Shown here piece after piece: positions 26,187 through 34,953 of a stretch of DNA of 64,000 nt; the first letter of the stretch is position 1; each line of letters opens with the position of its first letter. Both the position numbers and the translations under genes were made by a program. The stretch covers positions 124,001 to 188,000 of the forward strand of contig NZ_CP048817.1 in assembly GCF_014171475.1 (NCBI RefSeq), given 5' to 3'. Source of the DNA: Sphingomonas sp. So64.6b. GTDB taxonomy: Bacteria > Pseudomonadota > Alphaproteobacteria > Sphingomonadales > Sphingomonadaceae. The notes beneath the pieces were generated by a model. That model was not told the origin of the DNA. It made no database searches and worked only from the letters and a program-made list of their open reading frames with translations.

Positions 26187-27547
26187 TCGGGCGTCGGACC
26201 CTGGCGAGCGTCATGCTCGCTTCGCTTTCGCTGATCGCCGCGGCGCCGGCCGGTTCGGACAAGGATCCGGCCGCCTATCGCGTCCGCCTTGCCGTCACAC
26301 CGGCCGCCGATGCGCCGGCGCAGCGGCTGACTCTTCCGGCTGGGGTTCTGGCAGTCCTGCAGACCGCCGATGCGAGCGATGTGCGCCTGTTCGATGCGAC
26401 CGGCCGGATGCTGCCGATCGCCCGCGCCGAAGCCGATGCGCCGGCGGAGCGCCGCGACGAGTTGAAGGCGTTGCCGATCCTCGGCGCGCCCGATGCGCTG
26501 AAGGTCAGCGGTATCGCGCTCAGCCTCGACCGCGACGGTCGCGCGCGCGTCGTCCGGCTCGACGATGCGGCGGACGATCGCACAACCGGGGCGGTCGTGC
26601 TTGGCGCGCTGCTCGATGCTCGCACCATCGCCGGCAACACGAAAAGCCTGACGCTCGAGGCCGATCTACCCGCCGGTCAGCCGATCACCTTCACCGTTGC
26701 GGCAAGCGGTGACCTGAAGGCATGGCGCCAGATCGGTGAACAGGTGATCTACCGCACGCCGAATGCGGCCTTTGCCGGCACGGAACTGACTTTGTCGGAT
26801 GCGACGCTGGAGCGCGATTATCTCCGCGTCACCTGGCGCGCCGACTCGCGGCTCCTGTCGCCGGTCAGGGTGCGTGGCGCGACGTTGCGCACGCGCTCCG
26901 GCCTGGCCGATGCCGGCGCGACGATCGATGCCACCACGCCGCCGATCAGCGATGCGCATGTCATCGACGTCGCGCTGCCGTTCGCGACGCCGCTTTCCGC
27001 CATCGCCATAGTGCCGGCGGGCGACGATCTTGTCGTGCCCGTGCGCATTCTCGGCCGCAACGACCGCGAACAACCCTGGACCCCGCTCGGTGAGGGCGTG
27101 GCGTCGAAGGCCGCGCCCGGCGCCATTGCGCTCAATGGCCCGGCATTCCGCACGCTGCGGATCGAAGCGGATAGCAAGACCGCCGGCTTCACTGCCTCGC
27201 CGACGCTCCGTCTTGCCTTCGCCTCCCATGCGCTGGTCTTCCTCGCGGCGGGCAAGCCACCCTTCACGCTGGCGGCGGGCCGCGCCGGCACGACTGATCC
27301 CTATCTGGCGCTGGAAAGCTTGACGCCAAAGCCTTCCGACACGCTCCCGACCGCGACCGTCGCGGCATCGTCCGGCCCGGCGCTGGCGCTCGCAGCGGTC
27401 GACGACAGCGGCGAGCGCGGACGGCAGACTATGCTCTGGGCGATCCTGATCGGCGCGACCGCGTTGCTCGCCGCGATGGCATGGTTATTGTGGAAACGGA
27501 GCGCCGATCCGAAAAGAGTTCCGGCGCCAACCGACAAACCGGAATGA
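26183..27547 (+). CDS. DUF3999 secreted, C-terminally anchored protein
   Basis: 454 residues: signal peptide (RRTLASVMLASLSLIAAAPA), a large beta-rich periplasmic region (TLPAGVLAVLQTADASDVRL, YLRVTWRADSRLLSPVRVRG) and a single C-terminal membrane helix (LWAILIGATALLAAMAWLLW) followed by a short basic tail. This order fits DUF3999. Its ATG overlaps the DUF2339 stop, so the two are translationally coupled and probably form a complex at the inner membrane. The exact role is not known. Confidence 0.9.
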   Translation: MIGRRTLASVMLASLSLIAAAPAGSDKDPAAYRVRLAVTPAADAPAQRLTLPAGVLAVLQTADASDVRLFDATGRMLPIARAEADAPAERRDELKALPILGAPDALKVSGIALSLDRDGRARVVRLDDAADDRTTGAVVLGALLDARTIAGNTKSLTLEADLPAGQPITFTVAASGDLKAWRQIGEQVIYRTPNAAFAGTELTLSDATLERDYLRVTWRADSRLLSPVRVRGATLRTRSGLADAGATIDATTPPISDAHVIDVALPFATPLSAIAIVPAGDDLVVPVRILGRNDREQPWTPLGEGVASKAAPGAIALNGPAFRTLRIEADSKTAGFTASPTLRLAFASHALVFLAAGKPPFTLAAGRAGTTDPYLALESLTPKPSDTLPTATVAASSGPALALAAVDDSGERGRQTMLWAILIGATALLAAMAWLLWKRSADPKRVPAPTDKPE

Positions 27548-27559
27548 CGGGATCGAAGC

Positions 27560-27922
27560 ATGCGGAAGTATCTCGCTGTATTAATTGCGATGCTCCTGGC
27601 GGTAACTCCGGCGCACGCATGTCGAGTTGCGAAATATCCCATCGACCCGGGACTGACTCATTCGGATATCATCCTGGTGGGGCGGGTGTTCGACGTCAGC
27701 CTGGACGGCACAATTCGGGGAAAGTGGTTTAGCGTCAGGGTTGAGGCCGTCGTTTCAGGGGCATTCCCGGAGCCAACATACCGAACGGGCTGGGTCACCG
27801 GGCCGGGCGCTTGTGGGCCGACGGGACCGGACGTTGCCGAAGGTGATCAGGTCGCGGTCTATTTCCGCTATGTTGACGGAAAGCGTGTCGAACAGGGCTG
27901 GACGAAAATTCCTTCGAAATAA
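27560..27922 (+). CDS. Small secreted Cys-containing protein
   Basis: 120 residues. Signal peptide MRKYLAVLIAMLLAVTPAHA, then a mature protein starting at Cys21 (CRVAKYPID) with one more Cys in GPGACGPTGP. The beta-rich middle (DIILVGRVFDVSL, WFSVRVEAVVSG, DQVAVYFRYVDG) resembles small periplasmic OB/NTR-like proteins, but I cannot name a family. It follows the DUF3999 gene by 12 bases on the same strand and may belong to that operon. Confidence 0.7.
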   Translation: MRKYLAVLIAMLLAVTPAHACRVAKYPIDPGLTHSDIILVGRVFDVSLDGTIRGKWFSVRVEAVVSGAFPEPTYRTGWVTGPGACGPTGPDVAEGDQVAVYFRYVDGKRVEQGWTKIPSK

Positions 27923-28014
27923 GCTGTCGAGATCGGGGCGACCGGTGCAAAACCTGCGAACTCATGCCCGTATTCACCGCTCGTTCAAGTCTAGCTTCCT
28001 TAACCCCACCCGCC

Positions 28015-28026
28015 TATATCCCTCTC
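28015..28026 (+). promoter_or_regulatory. Possible -10 of thrS leader transcript
   Basis: TATATC at 28015-28020 lies seven bases before the leader ATG. If used as a -10 box, transcription would begin at or near the A of that ATG, giving a leaderless leader peptide as known for trpL of Sinorhizobium meliloti. The -35 region is weak (TAGCTT at 27992). No ribosome site precedes the leader ATG, consistent with this reading. Confidence 0.4.
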
Positions 28027-28107
28027 ATGAACCGCGCGAACGCCTTTCACATGACTACCACCACCCCGGTTTTCCGGGGGGATCTCGGCCTGCGCGTCAC
28101 TCGCTGA
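28027..28107 (+). CDS. thrS leader peptide with four Thr codons
   Basis: 26-codon frame, MNRANAFHMTTTTPVFRG then DLGLRVTR. Codons 10-13 are ACT ACC ACC ACC, threonine four times in a row, and a fifth Thr codon is near the end. It lies 147 bases before threonyl-tRNA synthetase and is followed by competing hairpins, the layout of a ribosome-mediated attenuator. When charged tRNA-Thr is scarce the ribosome would stall on these codons. An internal ATG at 28051 could also initiate it. Confidence 0.75.
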   Translation: MNRANAFHMTTTTPVFRGDLGLRVTR

Positions 28108-28163
28108 CGTCGCCTGTGCCGAGAGCCTCATCCGGGAACGGGTGAGGCGGCGTCTCTCTTCCG
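28064..28163 (+). promoter_or_regulatory. thrS transcription attenuator
   Basis: Three structures follow the Thr codons. CCCCGG-TTTT-CCGGGG (28064-28079) overlaps the last Thr codon. TCTCGGC (28083-28089) can pair GCCGAGA (28118-28124) as an antiterminator. GCCTCATCC (28125-28133) pairs GGGTGAGGC (28140-28148) around GGGAAC as the terminator, followed by pyrimidine-rich GTCTCTCTTCCGTTCC. GCC 28118-28120 can instead extend the terminator with GGC 28149-28151, making terminator and antiterminator mutually exclusive. Pairings are by eye, without energies. Confidence 0.7.
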
Positions 28164-28254
28164 TTCCTGAAAACCATCCATGACGCTTTCCCCAAGGCTT
28201 TTCCAAAGCGCCGCGGGTGTGCATAAGCCCGCCAAATCCACAGGAACGAATTCG

Positions 28255-30261
28255 ATGAACGACATGCTTTCGATCACGCTGCCCGATGGTTCGGTCCGTG
28301 CGGTCCCGCTCGGCACCACGCCGGCGGATATCGCCGCGGCGATCGGGCCTGGCCTGGCCAAAGCGGCGATCGCGGCGCGCGTCGATGGCGAGCTGCGCGA
28401 CATAATGCGCCCGTTCGAGGGCGATGCGCAGCTTGCGCTGGTCACGTCGCGTGACGAGGCCGATGCGCTCGAACTCGCGCGCCACGACTTTGCCCATGTG
28501 CTGGCCGAGGCGGTGCAGGCGCTCTTTCCGGGCACGCAGATCACGTTCGGCCCGTCGACGGACGATGGCTTCTATTATGATTTCGCGCCGAAGGATCGGC
28601 CGTTCACGGACGAGGACCTGCCCGCGATCGAGGCGGAGATGCGCAAGGTCATCGCGCGCGACGAACCGCTAATCCGCGAAGTGTGGAGCCGCGCCGACTT
28701 GATCGACCGCTGGCAGAAACAGGGCGAGAGCTTCAAGGCGGAATGGGCGGCCGAACTGCCCGAGGGCGAGGAACTGACGGTGTATCGCGCGGGCAAGGGC
28801 GCGGACGCCTGGCTCGACATGTGCCGCGGCCCGCATCTCGCCTCGACGGGGAAACTTGATCCGCAAGCGTTCAAGCTGACGCGCGTATCGGGTGCCTATT
28901 GGCGCGGTGACCAGAAGAACGCGATGCTGTCGCGCATCTACGGTACCGGCTGGCTCAACAAGAAGCAGCTCGACGCGCATCTCGTGCGGCTCGAGGAAGC
29001 GGCCAAGCGCGACCATCGCAAGATTGCGGCGGAGATGGACTTGTTCCACCTCCAGTCGGAAGCGCAGGGCTCGGTCTTCTGGCACCCCAAGGGCTGGACG
29101 ATGTGGCGGGCGCTCGAGGCTTATATGCGCCGCAAGCTCGATGCCGCCGGTTATAACGAGATCAAGACGCCGCAGCTGATGGATGCCAAGCTGTGGGAGG
29201 CATCGGGCCATTGGGGCAAGTTCCGCGAAAACATGTTCGTCGTGCCCGACGAGGTGCCGGGGACGGATCCCGACAAACCGGTGCTGACGGGCGCGGGCGA
29301 CCTGATGGCGTTGAAGCCGATGAACTGCCCGGCGCATGTCCAGGTCTTTCGCCAGGGGATCAAGTCGTACCGCGACTTGCCGCTGCGTCTCGCCGAGTTT
29401 GGCTGCTGCCACCGCAACGAGGCGCATGGCGCGCTGCACGGCATCATGCGCGTGCGGCAATTCACGCAGGACGATGCGCATATCTTCTGCACCGAGGATC
29501 AGATCATTTCGGAGACGCGGGCGTTCTGCGACCTGCTCGATGCGATCTACCGCGATCTCGGGTTCGAATCGTACATGATCAAGCTCGCGCTGCGCCCCGA
29601 CAACCGCGCCGGCGAGGACGCCCTGTGGGACCGTGCCGAGGGAGATCTGCGCACGGCGCTCGAACAGGCCGGGCGGCTCAACGACACCTACAGCTATGAG
29701 GAACTGCCGGGCGAGGGTGCGTTTTACGGCCCCAAGCTCGAATTCCACCTGACCGATGCGATCGGCCGGACCTGGCAGTGCGGTACGCTGCAGCTCGATT
29801 ATGTCATGCCCGAACGGCTCGACGCGTCCTATGTCGGGGCGGACGGCGAACGGCATCGCCCGGTCATGCTGCACCGCGCGATCCTCGGCACGTTCGAGCG
29901 TTTTCTCGGCATCCTGATCGAACATCATGCCGGGCGCTTCCCGCTCTGGCTCGCGCCGGTGCAGGCGGTGGTCGCGACGATCGTGTCGGACGCCGACGAT
30001 TATGCGCATGAGGTCGTCGCGAAGCTGGCGGCGGCGGGCTTGCGGGTCGAAAGCGACCTGCGCAACGAGAAGATCAACTACAAGGTGCGTGAGCACAGCC
30101 TGGCCAAGGTCCCCAACCTGCTCGTGCTCGGCAAGCGCGAAGCGGAGGAGGGCACCGTCGCGCTGCGGCAGCTGGGCAGTGAGCGGCAGCAGGTCATGCC
30201 GCTCGACGCGATGATCGCGATGCTCGTGGCGCAGGCCAGTCCGCCGGATCTGATTTCTTGA
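28255..30261 (+). CDS. thrS: Threonyl-tRNA synthetase
   Basis: 668 residues. It charges tRNA-Thr. The N-terminal TGS domain ([21 protein letters not shown]) is followed by the editing domain with HDFAH (HxxxH) and CRGPH, then the class II core with [11 protein letters not shown] (zinc Cys), motif 2 [18 protein letters not shown], a [12 protein letters not shown] segment, motif 3 around [18 protein letters not shown], and the anticodon-binding domain ending [15 protein letters not shown]. The start [12 protein letters not shown] has AGGA upstream; the frame is open 25 codons earlier through the attenuator and is rejected. Expression is probably controlled by the upstream leader. Confidence 0.97.
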   Translation: MNDMLSITLPDGSVRAVPLGTTPADIAAAIGPGLAKAAIAARVDGELRDIMRPFEGDAQLALVTSRDEADALELARHDFAHVLAEAVQALFPGTQITFGPSTDDGFYYDFAPKDRPFTDEDLPAIEAEMRKVIARDEPLIREVWSRADLIDRWQKQGESFKAEWAAELPEGEELTVYRAGKGADAWLDMCRGPHLASTGKLDPQAFKLTRVSGAYWRGDQKNAMLSRIYGTGWLNKKQLDAHLVRLEEAAKRDHRKIAAEMDLFHLQSEAQGSVFWHPKGWTMWRALEAYMRRKLDAAGYNEIKTPQLMDAKLWEASGHWGKFRENMFVVPDEVPGTDPDKPVLTGAGDLMALKPMNCPAHVQVFRQGIKSYRDLPLRLAEFGCCHRNEAHGALHGIMRVRQFTQDDAHIFCTEDQIISETRAFCDLLDAIYRDLGFESYMIKLALRPDNRAGEDALWDRAEGDLRTALEQAGRLNDTYSYEELPGEGAFYGPKLEFHLTDAIGRTWQCGTLQLDYVMPERLDASYVGADGERHRPVMLHRAILGTFERFLGILIEHHAGRFPLWLAPVQAVVATIVSDADDYAHEVVAKLAAAGLRVESDLRNEKINYKVREHSLAKVPNLLVLGKREAEEGTVALRQLGSERQQVMPLDAMIAMLVAQASPPDLIS

Positions 30262-30266
30262 TCCTG

Positions 30267-30286
30267 CCGTCTGAGCGACGGTTATT
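30267..30286 (+). terminator. Weak hairpin after thrS
   Basis: CCGTC and GACGG (30267-30271, 30277-30281) with loop TGAGC, followed by TTATT, lie five bases past the thrS stop and between convergent genes. A short stem and a weak U-run make it a plausible but unproven terminator. Confidence 0.35.
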
Positions 30287-30292
30287 GGCAGC

Positions 30293-31822
30293 CTAATCGC
30301 GTCGTAACAAGCACATCGCGGTGATCAGCGGCGGACCGAGGAACAGACCGCTGCGCCGTATCGTCGCGATGACCGCCGGGTCATGGCGCCGGAAGGTTGC
30401 GGCGCGCTCTGCGTGCCAGCCTTGCAGACCGACGCTATCGGCTGCCTGGCGGCAATCATCCTGTCCGATCAGCAAGATCCGGTCGGCCGCAACGCCCGTT
30501 GCATAGCGCGGCAGCGCGTCAATCCCGGGCACCAGCGTCAGGAAGCGGCCGGTGCGCGGGTCAACCGCGACATTGCCCTGTGCCGCAGCGACCCAGGCCG
30601 GGGCAATCATCGCTTCGGCGCGCAGATCGGCGCGATCATAGGCCACGCCCAGTGCCTTGCCGACGAGCAGCAGCGCCGCGACTGACACGAGCAACGCGCG
30701 GGCCGGTAAGCTGCGTGCGGCGAACACGCCGAAATAGACGCAGAACAGCGCGATGATCGCCAGATACATGCGCGGCCGGGGCGCGATGGCGAAGCCATAG
30801 GTCAACCCGCCGAACAGCAAGGCCGCGCCGATTGCCAGCGCCAGCAGCAATTTGCCCTCGCGTCCCCCGATCAGTGCGCGCCAGTTCAGCGCGGCGAACA
30901 ATGCGCCGCACGCCAGGGTCAGCGCGATCGACGGATCGACCAACAGATTGAGCAGTCCATCGACCGTCCAATGCACCGAAATGCCGTTGGCCTGTTTCCA
31001 TCCGCCGATCAGGCTCGGGTTGAACAATGGGCTCCGGCTGGTGTCGACGCCCGGCAGCAAGTCCGATGACGGCATATGGCTATGCGCCAGCGACAGCCGC
31101 CATGGCAGCAACGCATCCCCGGTATTTAGCCAGTACAGGATCGCTTCGCCCAGATTGGGAATCAGCACGCCGGCGATCAGCGGCAGCGTCCATCTGCGCC
31201 ACTGCTTCATCGCGACCAGGCCGATCATAAAGATCGGCACCATGACCAGCGATGTCGGCCGCGCCTGGATCGCGAGGCCAAGCATCACGCCGGCCAGCAC
31301 CACCAACCACCGCTTGCCGCTCGCGCTGGCCGATTGCAGGCACAGCAAGGCCGCCAGTACGAAGGTGAGTTCGGGGATGTCGATATTCACCTCGGGGAGG
31401 CGCATCGCGAATGCCGGCGTGCAGGCAAGCGCAAGCCCCGCGAGCAATGCCTCGACGCGGCCGAACTGGCGCTGCACCAGGGTCACGAACAGCGCAAGCG
31501 CGCTCAGGCTATAGGCGAGTGGCGCAATCGCCAGTGATGCCTGGCTTTCGCCGAACAACGCCAGGCTGACCCCGGTCGGGAAGACGATCGGATAGCGCCG
31601 CCACCAATGATCGACCGGCAAGCAGAAACCATGATCGGCCACGCACCGTGCCGCGAGCAGATAATGATAATCGTCGCCATCGCCGCCAAGATAGGCGACC
31701 GGCACGATCGCCAGCAACAGGAGCGCGAAAAGAATGACCGTCGCGACCGGCGACGCGAGGAACGGCGCGCGCCAATCGACCGGCCGTCGGCTTGGAAAGG
31801 GGGGTGAAATCGGGCGCGTCAT
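30293..31822 (-). CDS. GT-C-like polytopic membrane protein
   Basis: 509 residues with about eleven membrane helices. The first periplasmic loop has YLGGDGDDYHYLLAARCVAD, an Asp cluster placed as in GT-C glycosyltransferases (ArnT/PMT, GT39-like), and HWWRRYPIVFPTG follows. The C-terminal 110 residues form a soluble domain (DPRTGRFLTLVPGIDALPRY) with two Cys. It would transfer a sugar from a polyprenyl donor, but the acceptor is unknown. It sits on the opposite strand between thrS and infC, separating genes that are adjacent in many bacteria. Confidence 0.75.
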   Translation of the reverse strand: MTRPISPPFPSRRPVDWRAPFLASPVATVILFALLLLAIVPVAYLGGDGDDYHYLLAARCVADHGFCLPVDHWWRRYPIVFPTGVSLALFGESQASLAIAPLAYSLSALALFVTLVQRQFGRVEALLAGLALACTPAFAMRLPEVNIDIPELTFVLAALLCLQSASASGKRWLVVLAGVMLGLAIQARPTSLVMVPIFMIGLVAMKQWRRWTLPLIAGVLIPNLGEAILYWLNTGDALLPWRLSLAHSHMPSSDLLPGVDTSRSPLFNPSLIGGWKQANGISVHWTVDGLLNLLVDPSIALTLACGALFAALNWRALIGGREGKLLLALAIGAALLFGGLTYGFAIAPRPRMYLAIIALFCVYFGVFAARSLPARALLVSVAALLLVGKALGVAYDRADLRAEAMIAPAWVAAAQGNVAVDPRTGRFLTLVPGIDALPRYATGVAADRILLIGQDDCRQAADSVGLQGWHAERAATFRRHDPAVIATIRRSGLFLGPPLITAMCLLRRD

Positions 31823-31954
31823 GCTCGCTACCGCTTAGCCTTGGGCGGCTAAGATTGGTTTAATCCGCATGCACCATGCGAAAAGTGCATGTTGTGTGCG
31901 GCGTGCCTTTCAATCCGCGCGCGAAAGCTCTACATGGGCCGCTCTATTTTCGTC

Positions 31955-31959
31955 AGGAG
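31955..31959 (+). promoter_or_regulatory. AGGAG ribosome site that selects ATA start of infC
   Basis: AGGAG lies eight bases before an in-frame ATA (31968) and twenty bases before the first ATG (31980). Only the ATA is at a productive distance, so this site decides the start of infC. Confidence 0.7.
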
Positions 31960-31967
31960 CAACACCT

Positions 31968-32504
31968 ATACGTCCCCCCATGAACCGGCAGGCGCCACCG
32001 ATGAACGGCCCCCGCTTTAACGAATTCATCCAATCGCCCAAGGTCCGCGTGATCGATCAGGACGGCGAGAATCTCGGCGTAATGTATACCCGGGAAGCAA
32101 TGGAACAGGCGCAGAGCGTCGGGCTCGACCTTGTCGAAGTGTCGCCCAACGCGGATCCGCCCGTCGCCAAGTTCCTCGATGTCGGCAAGTTCAAGTACGA
32201 GGCGCAGAAAAAGGCCAACCTCGCACGCAAGTCGCAAAAGACGCAGGAGATCAAAGAGATCAAGATGCGTCCGAACATCGACGACCATGATTATGACACC
32301 AAGATGAAGAAGGTCGCCGAGTTCATCGGCGAGGGCGACAAGGTGAAGATCACCTTGCGCTTCCGTGGCCGTGAGCTGAGCCATGGCCAGCTCGGTATGG
32401 CGCTGCTCCAGCGCGTCCAGGCCGATGTCGTCGAGACCGCCAAGGTCGAAGCCTATCCGCGCATGGAAGGCCGGCAGATGCTGATGGTACTCGCGCCGAA
32501 GTGA
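31968..32504 (+). CDS. infC: Translation initiation factor IF-3, ATA start
   Basis: 178 residues if started at ATA (N-terminus [22 protein letters not shown]), 174 from the next ATG. The N-domain motif is [14 protein letters not shown]; the linker is lysine-rich; the C-domain carries [31 protein letters not shown] and the terminal [15 protein letters not shown]3 binds the 30S subunit and rejects non-canonical starts. An ATA initiator behind a well-spaced AGGAG fits the known autoregulation in which IF3 represses its own unusual start (AUU in E. coli). A GC hairpin follows at 32533-32560. Confidence 0.93.
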   Translation: MRPPMNRQAPPMNGPRFNEFIQSPKVRVIDQDGENLGVMYTREAMEQAQSVGLDLVEVSPNADPPVAKFLDVGKFKYEAQKKANLARKSQKTQEIKEIKMRPNIDDHDYDTKMKKVAEFIGEGDKVKITLRFRGRELSHGQLGMALLQRVQADVVETAKVEAYPRMEGRQMLMVLAPK

Positions 32505-32532
32505 TCTGATGCTCGCCTGCTAGTATTGCGAT

Positions 32533-32560
32533 GCCGCCGGGTCGATCATGTCCCGGCGGC
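32533..32560 (+). terminator. GC-rich hairpin after infC
   Basis: GCCGCCGGG (32533-32541) and CCCGGCGGC (32552-32560) form a perfect 9-base stem around a ten-base loop, 28 bases past the infC stop. There is no U-tract, so termination would be Rho-assisted or weak. Confidence 0.5.
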
Positions 32561-32667
32561 GCGCACTGGCCGCGCCGTTTCTCACGACGAAGGTGTGAAC
32601 TCGTCGCTGCGCAAATGTTTGTTAACGACCAGTTGCAGACGTTCCGCTCTGGCGTAGAACGCATACA

Positions 32668-33070
32668 TGAAAAGCTATTTTCTTGAAGGCTTGAGCAACA
32701 ACGACGAAGCACGTGTCGCTCTATCAAACCGCCTTCCGCACTGGGTTGAGCCGTGGCGTCTCAATGACGACGCGGGCGACGCCCTCGCTTTTCTCTCCTT
32801 GAGCAAGACGATGACGGCACAGTCTCAATACAGGCTGATCTGAGCGGCCGTCATTACGAAGAGGCGGAAAAGGTCATCGACTTGCTTCATCATCTGCAAC
32901 ACCTTGGGTGGTCAGGTGACGGACGACGACGACAACGTCCTGTGAGGGCCAACGGCTATCTACCACCAGCGGTCGTTCACGGGGAAAAAGCGGACCCTGA
33001 AAGCAGACTGACCAGATGCGGACATTGGCGTCCACGGGTTTACCTCGTGCTAAGGCCGTCGACAATATGA
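32668..33070 (+). pseudogene. Probable frameshifted small gene remnant
   Basis: A 58-codon frame starts MKSYFLEGLSNNDEARVALS and runs to 32844. Its reading changes character near TTTTCTCTCC (about 32790): after a shift the frame LLEQDDDGTVSIQADLSGRH followed by YEEAEKVIDLLHHLQHLGW continues convincingly and stays open to 33070. Together they look like one protein broken by a frameshift, with further decay past 32915. No family recognised. AT-richer than the core. Confidence 0.35.
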
Positions 33071-33097
33071 GTAGGTGCTATCCGGAGGTTGACGGCT

Positions 33098-33532
33098 ATG
33101 ATCCTGCTATTCTCGCTCATACTAATCGGCCAATCGGTTTCGGTTTCTCCACCACCTTCGCCTGCCTGGGGACGGGCTGAACAAATCGCGGATCGCTTTA
33201 GGCAGGCCTGCATGTCGGAGGCCGGCGTCGCGATTGCCATAAAAGCTTGGTTGGAAGGCCAAGAGGCCGCCAAGGCGCAGACGGCAGAGAATGACAAGAT
33301 CGAGCGAGAGTTAGGCGAAGCAGCTTACACCGCACCGATCGACATTGATCGGCTCGATCGCGCTGCCCAAGCACGGAATGCCAATCAAGCTGAGCGGCTG
33401 GCCGAGATGGTCCGGCGAAATATTGTCACAATGCGTCGGCTAGCTCCCAAGGACCGCACAATCTTCGCGCGGGACTTCGCAATCTACCGCCCGGACCGGC
33501 CAATTCACACTTGCCCCCCGAACGTCCGGTAA
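33098..33532 (+). CDS. Small secreted helical protein
   Basis: 144 residues from the ATG nine bases after GGAGG. N-terminal signal-like segment MILLFSLILIGQSVSVS, then a mostly helical charged region (ADRFRQACMSEAGVAIAIKA, ERLAEMVRRNIVTMRRLAPK) ending CPPNVR. The helix pattern with MRRLAPKDRTIFARDF recalls periplasmic Spy/CpxP or heavy-metal-sensor-type proteins, but the similarity is weak. Composition is less GC-rich than neighbouring purC, suggesting acquired DNA together with the remnant upstream. Confidence 0.6.
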   Translation: MILLFSLILIGQSVSVSPPPSPAWGRAEQIADRFRQACMSEAGVAIAIKAWLEGQEAAKAQTAENDKIERELGEAAYTAPIDIDRLDRAAQARNANQAERLAEMVRRNIVTMRRLAPKDRTIFARDFAIYRPDRPIHTCPPNVR

Positions 33533-33636
33533 CCACCAATCGCCGACATTTGGGCAGTTGCTCTGCAGGCGCTTTGAGGTCGCCTATCCAAGAGTGCTCC
33601 CCGGGGGTGGATTAAGAAAACCCGGCCGACGACCGA

Positions 33637-34614
33637 TCAGGCAGCAAAGAAGGGTCGCAACCGATCGCGAATGCGATCGAGTACCGTCGCGCCTTCGAGA
33701 TCGGGCTCGAAGGACAGGCCGGTGATGGTTTCGAAGGCCTCGGCATAGACCGCGGACGTTCCCAGCACGAGGTCCTGGGGGATTTCGGGGATGGCATCCC
33801 GATAGGGATCGCAGCGTTCGGCGACCCAGGACCGGACGAAATCCTTGTCGAAGCTGTCGGGCCGCTCGCCGCTCGCGAAACGCTGCTCATAGCTCGACTG
33901 CTTCCAATAGCGGCTGCTGTCGGGGGTATGGATTTCGTCGGCAAGGACGATGTTGCCGTCCGGGTCGAGGCCGAATTCATATTTGGTATCCGCCAGGATC
34001 AGGCCCCGGTCCTGTGCCAGCGTCTGACCATGCGCGAATAGGGCGAGCGCGATGGCGCTCACCTCCTCCCATTGCGCCGAAGTGAGGAGCTTGCGCTCCA
34101 GTATCTCTGTCGGGCTCAATGGTTCGTCATGACCGCCATCGAATTCCTTGCTGGTCGGCGTAATGATCGGCTGCGGCAGGCGTTCATTGTCGCGCAATCC
34201 ATCCGGCAACGACATGCCGTACATCGTGCGCTGGCCATTCTTGTAGAGCGTCAGGATCGATGTGCCCGTCGTCCCCGCCAGATAGCCGCGCACGACGATC
34301 TCGACGGGCAGAATGTCGAGACGACGGCAGAGCAGGACGTTCGGGTCCGGATACTCCAGGACGTGGTTGCGGCAGATATGGGCCGTCTGTTCGAACCAGA
34401 AACGTGCCGTCTGGGTCAGCAGTTGGCCCTTGAACGGAACTGCGCACAGGATCTGATCGAAGGCGCTGAGCCGGTCGCTGGCGATGATGATGCGGCGACC
34501 ATCGGCAAGATCGTAATTGTCACGCACCTTGCCGCGATAATGTTGCGGCAGCTCGGCTATCGTGGCGTCTTCCAGCGTCCGGGTCGCATAAGCGGCGAAA
34601 TCGTGAAATGGCAT
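33637..34614 (-). CDS. purC: SAICAR synthetase, long form
   Basis: 325 residues, the longer class of phosphoribosylaminoimidazole-succinocarboxamide synthase. It joins CAIR and aspartate using ATP in purine synthesis. Motifs: [11 protein letters not shown] (nucleotide binding), [47 protein letters not shown] and [14 protein letters not shown]. It stands alone, leftward, with a 339-base spacer to the TonB receptor gene. Confidence 0.95.
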   Translation of the reverse strand: MPFHDFAAYATRTLEDATIAELPQHYRGKVRDNYDLADGRRIIIASDRLSAFDQILCAVPFKGQLLTQTARFWFEQTAHICRNHVLEYPDPNVLLCRRLDILPVEIVVRGYLAGTTGTSILTLYKNGQRTMYGMSLPDGLRDNERLPQPIITPTSKEFDGGHDEPLSPTEILERKLLTSAQWEEVSAIALALFAHGQTLAQDRGLILADTKYEFGLDPDGNIVLADEIHTPDSSRYWKQSSYEQRFASGERPDSFDKDFVRSWVAERCDPYRDAIPEIPQDLVLGTSAVYAEAFETITGLSFEPDLEGATVLDRIRDRLRPFFAA

Positions 34615-34953
34615 GCGGGCACCCTCTTATCGGATCGGCCAGCGGCTCCTAGCCCGACTTCTTCGCCCTGTCAGAGCTGAAATTTGCGAGAATTGAATTT
34701 GTCACGACCGAATTTTGCGGATTTCAATTACGCCTGCAAAGATTGCAGGCGTAAATCCGTGACTTGCAAGGCGATCTTGCCTTTACCGTAACGTAAACCA
34801 TCAATCACGCATGCAGTTTATGCATGTGCGAACGACGATTGCTCCCGTTGCGGCCATAAACGGCGGAAATCCGCCATTTTCGGGCTGGACGAAACGTCCA
34901 CAGCCCTTATGGACGCGCGTCCAACCATAATAGATAATCAGGAGAGTATCCCG
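34615..34953. other. Structured intergenic region, no gene
   Basis: Divergent promoter region between purC and the TonB receptor gene. It is AT-richer than its neighbours and holds a strong hairpin at 34728-34754 (listed separately), a weaker AAGGC/GCCTT stem near 34768-34784, and a run of near-repeated GCCATTTT/GGAAATCC words just before the receptor gene. No frame longer than 40 codons looks coding. Confidence 0.5.
34717..34763. other. Perfect 12-base hairpin with extended stem
   Basis: TTACGCCTGCAA and TTGCAGGCGTAA (34728-34739, 34743-34754) are perfectly complementary around AGA. The stem can be extended across a bulge (GGATT on the left, AATCC on the right) and further by GTCAC 34701 with GTGAC 34759. 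The structure is too symmetrical to be chance; it could be a bidirectional terminator, a small RNA or a binding site. Confidence 0.55.
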
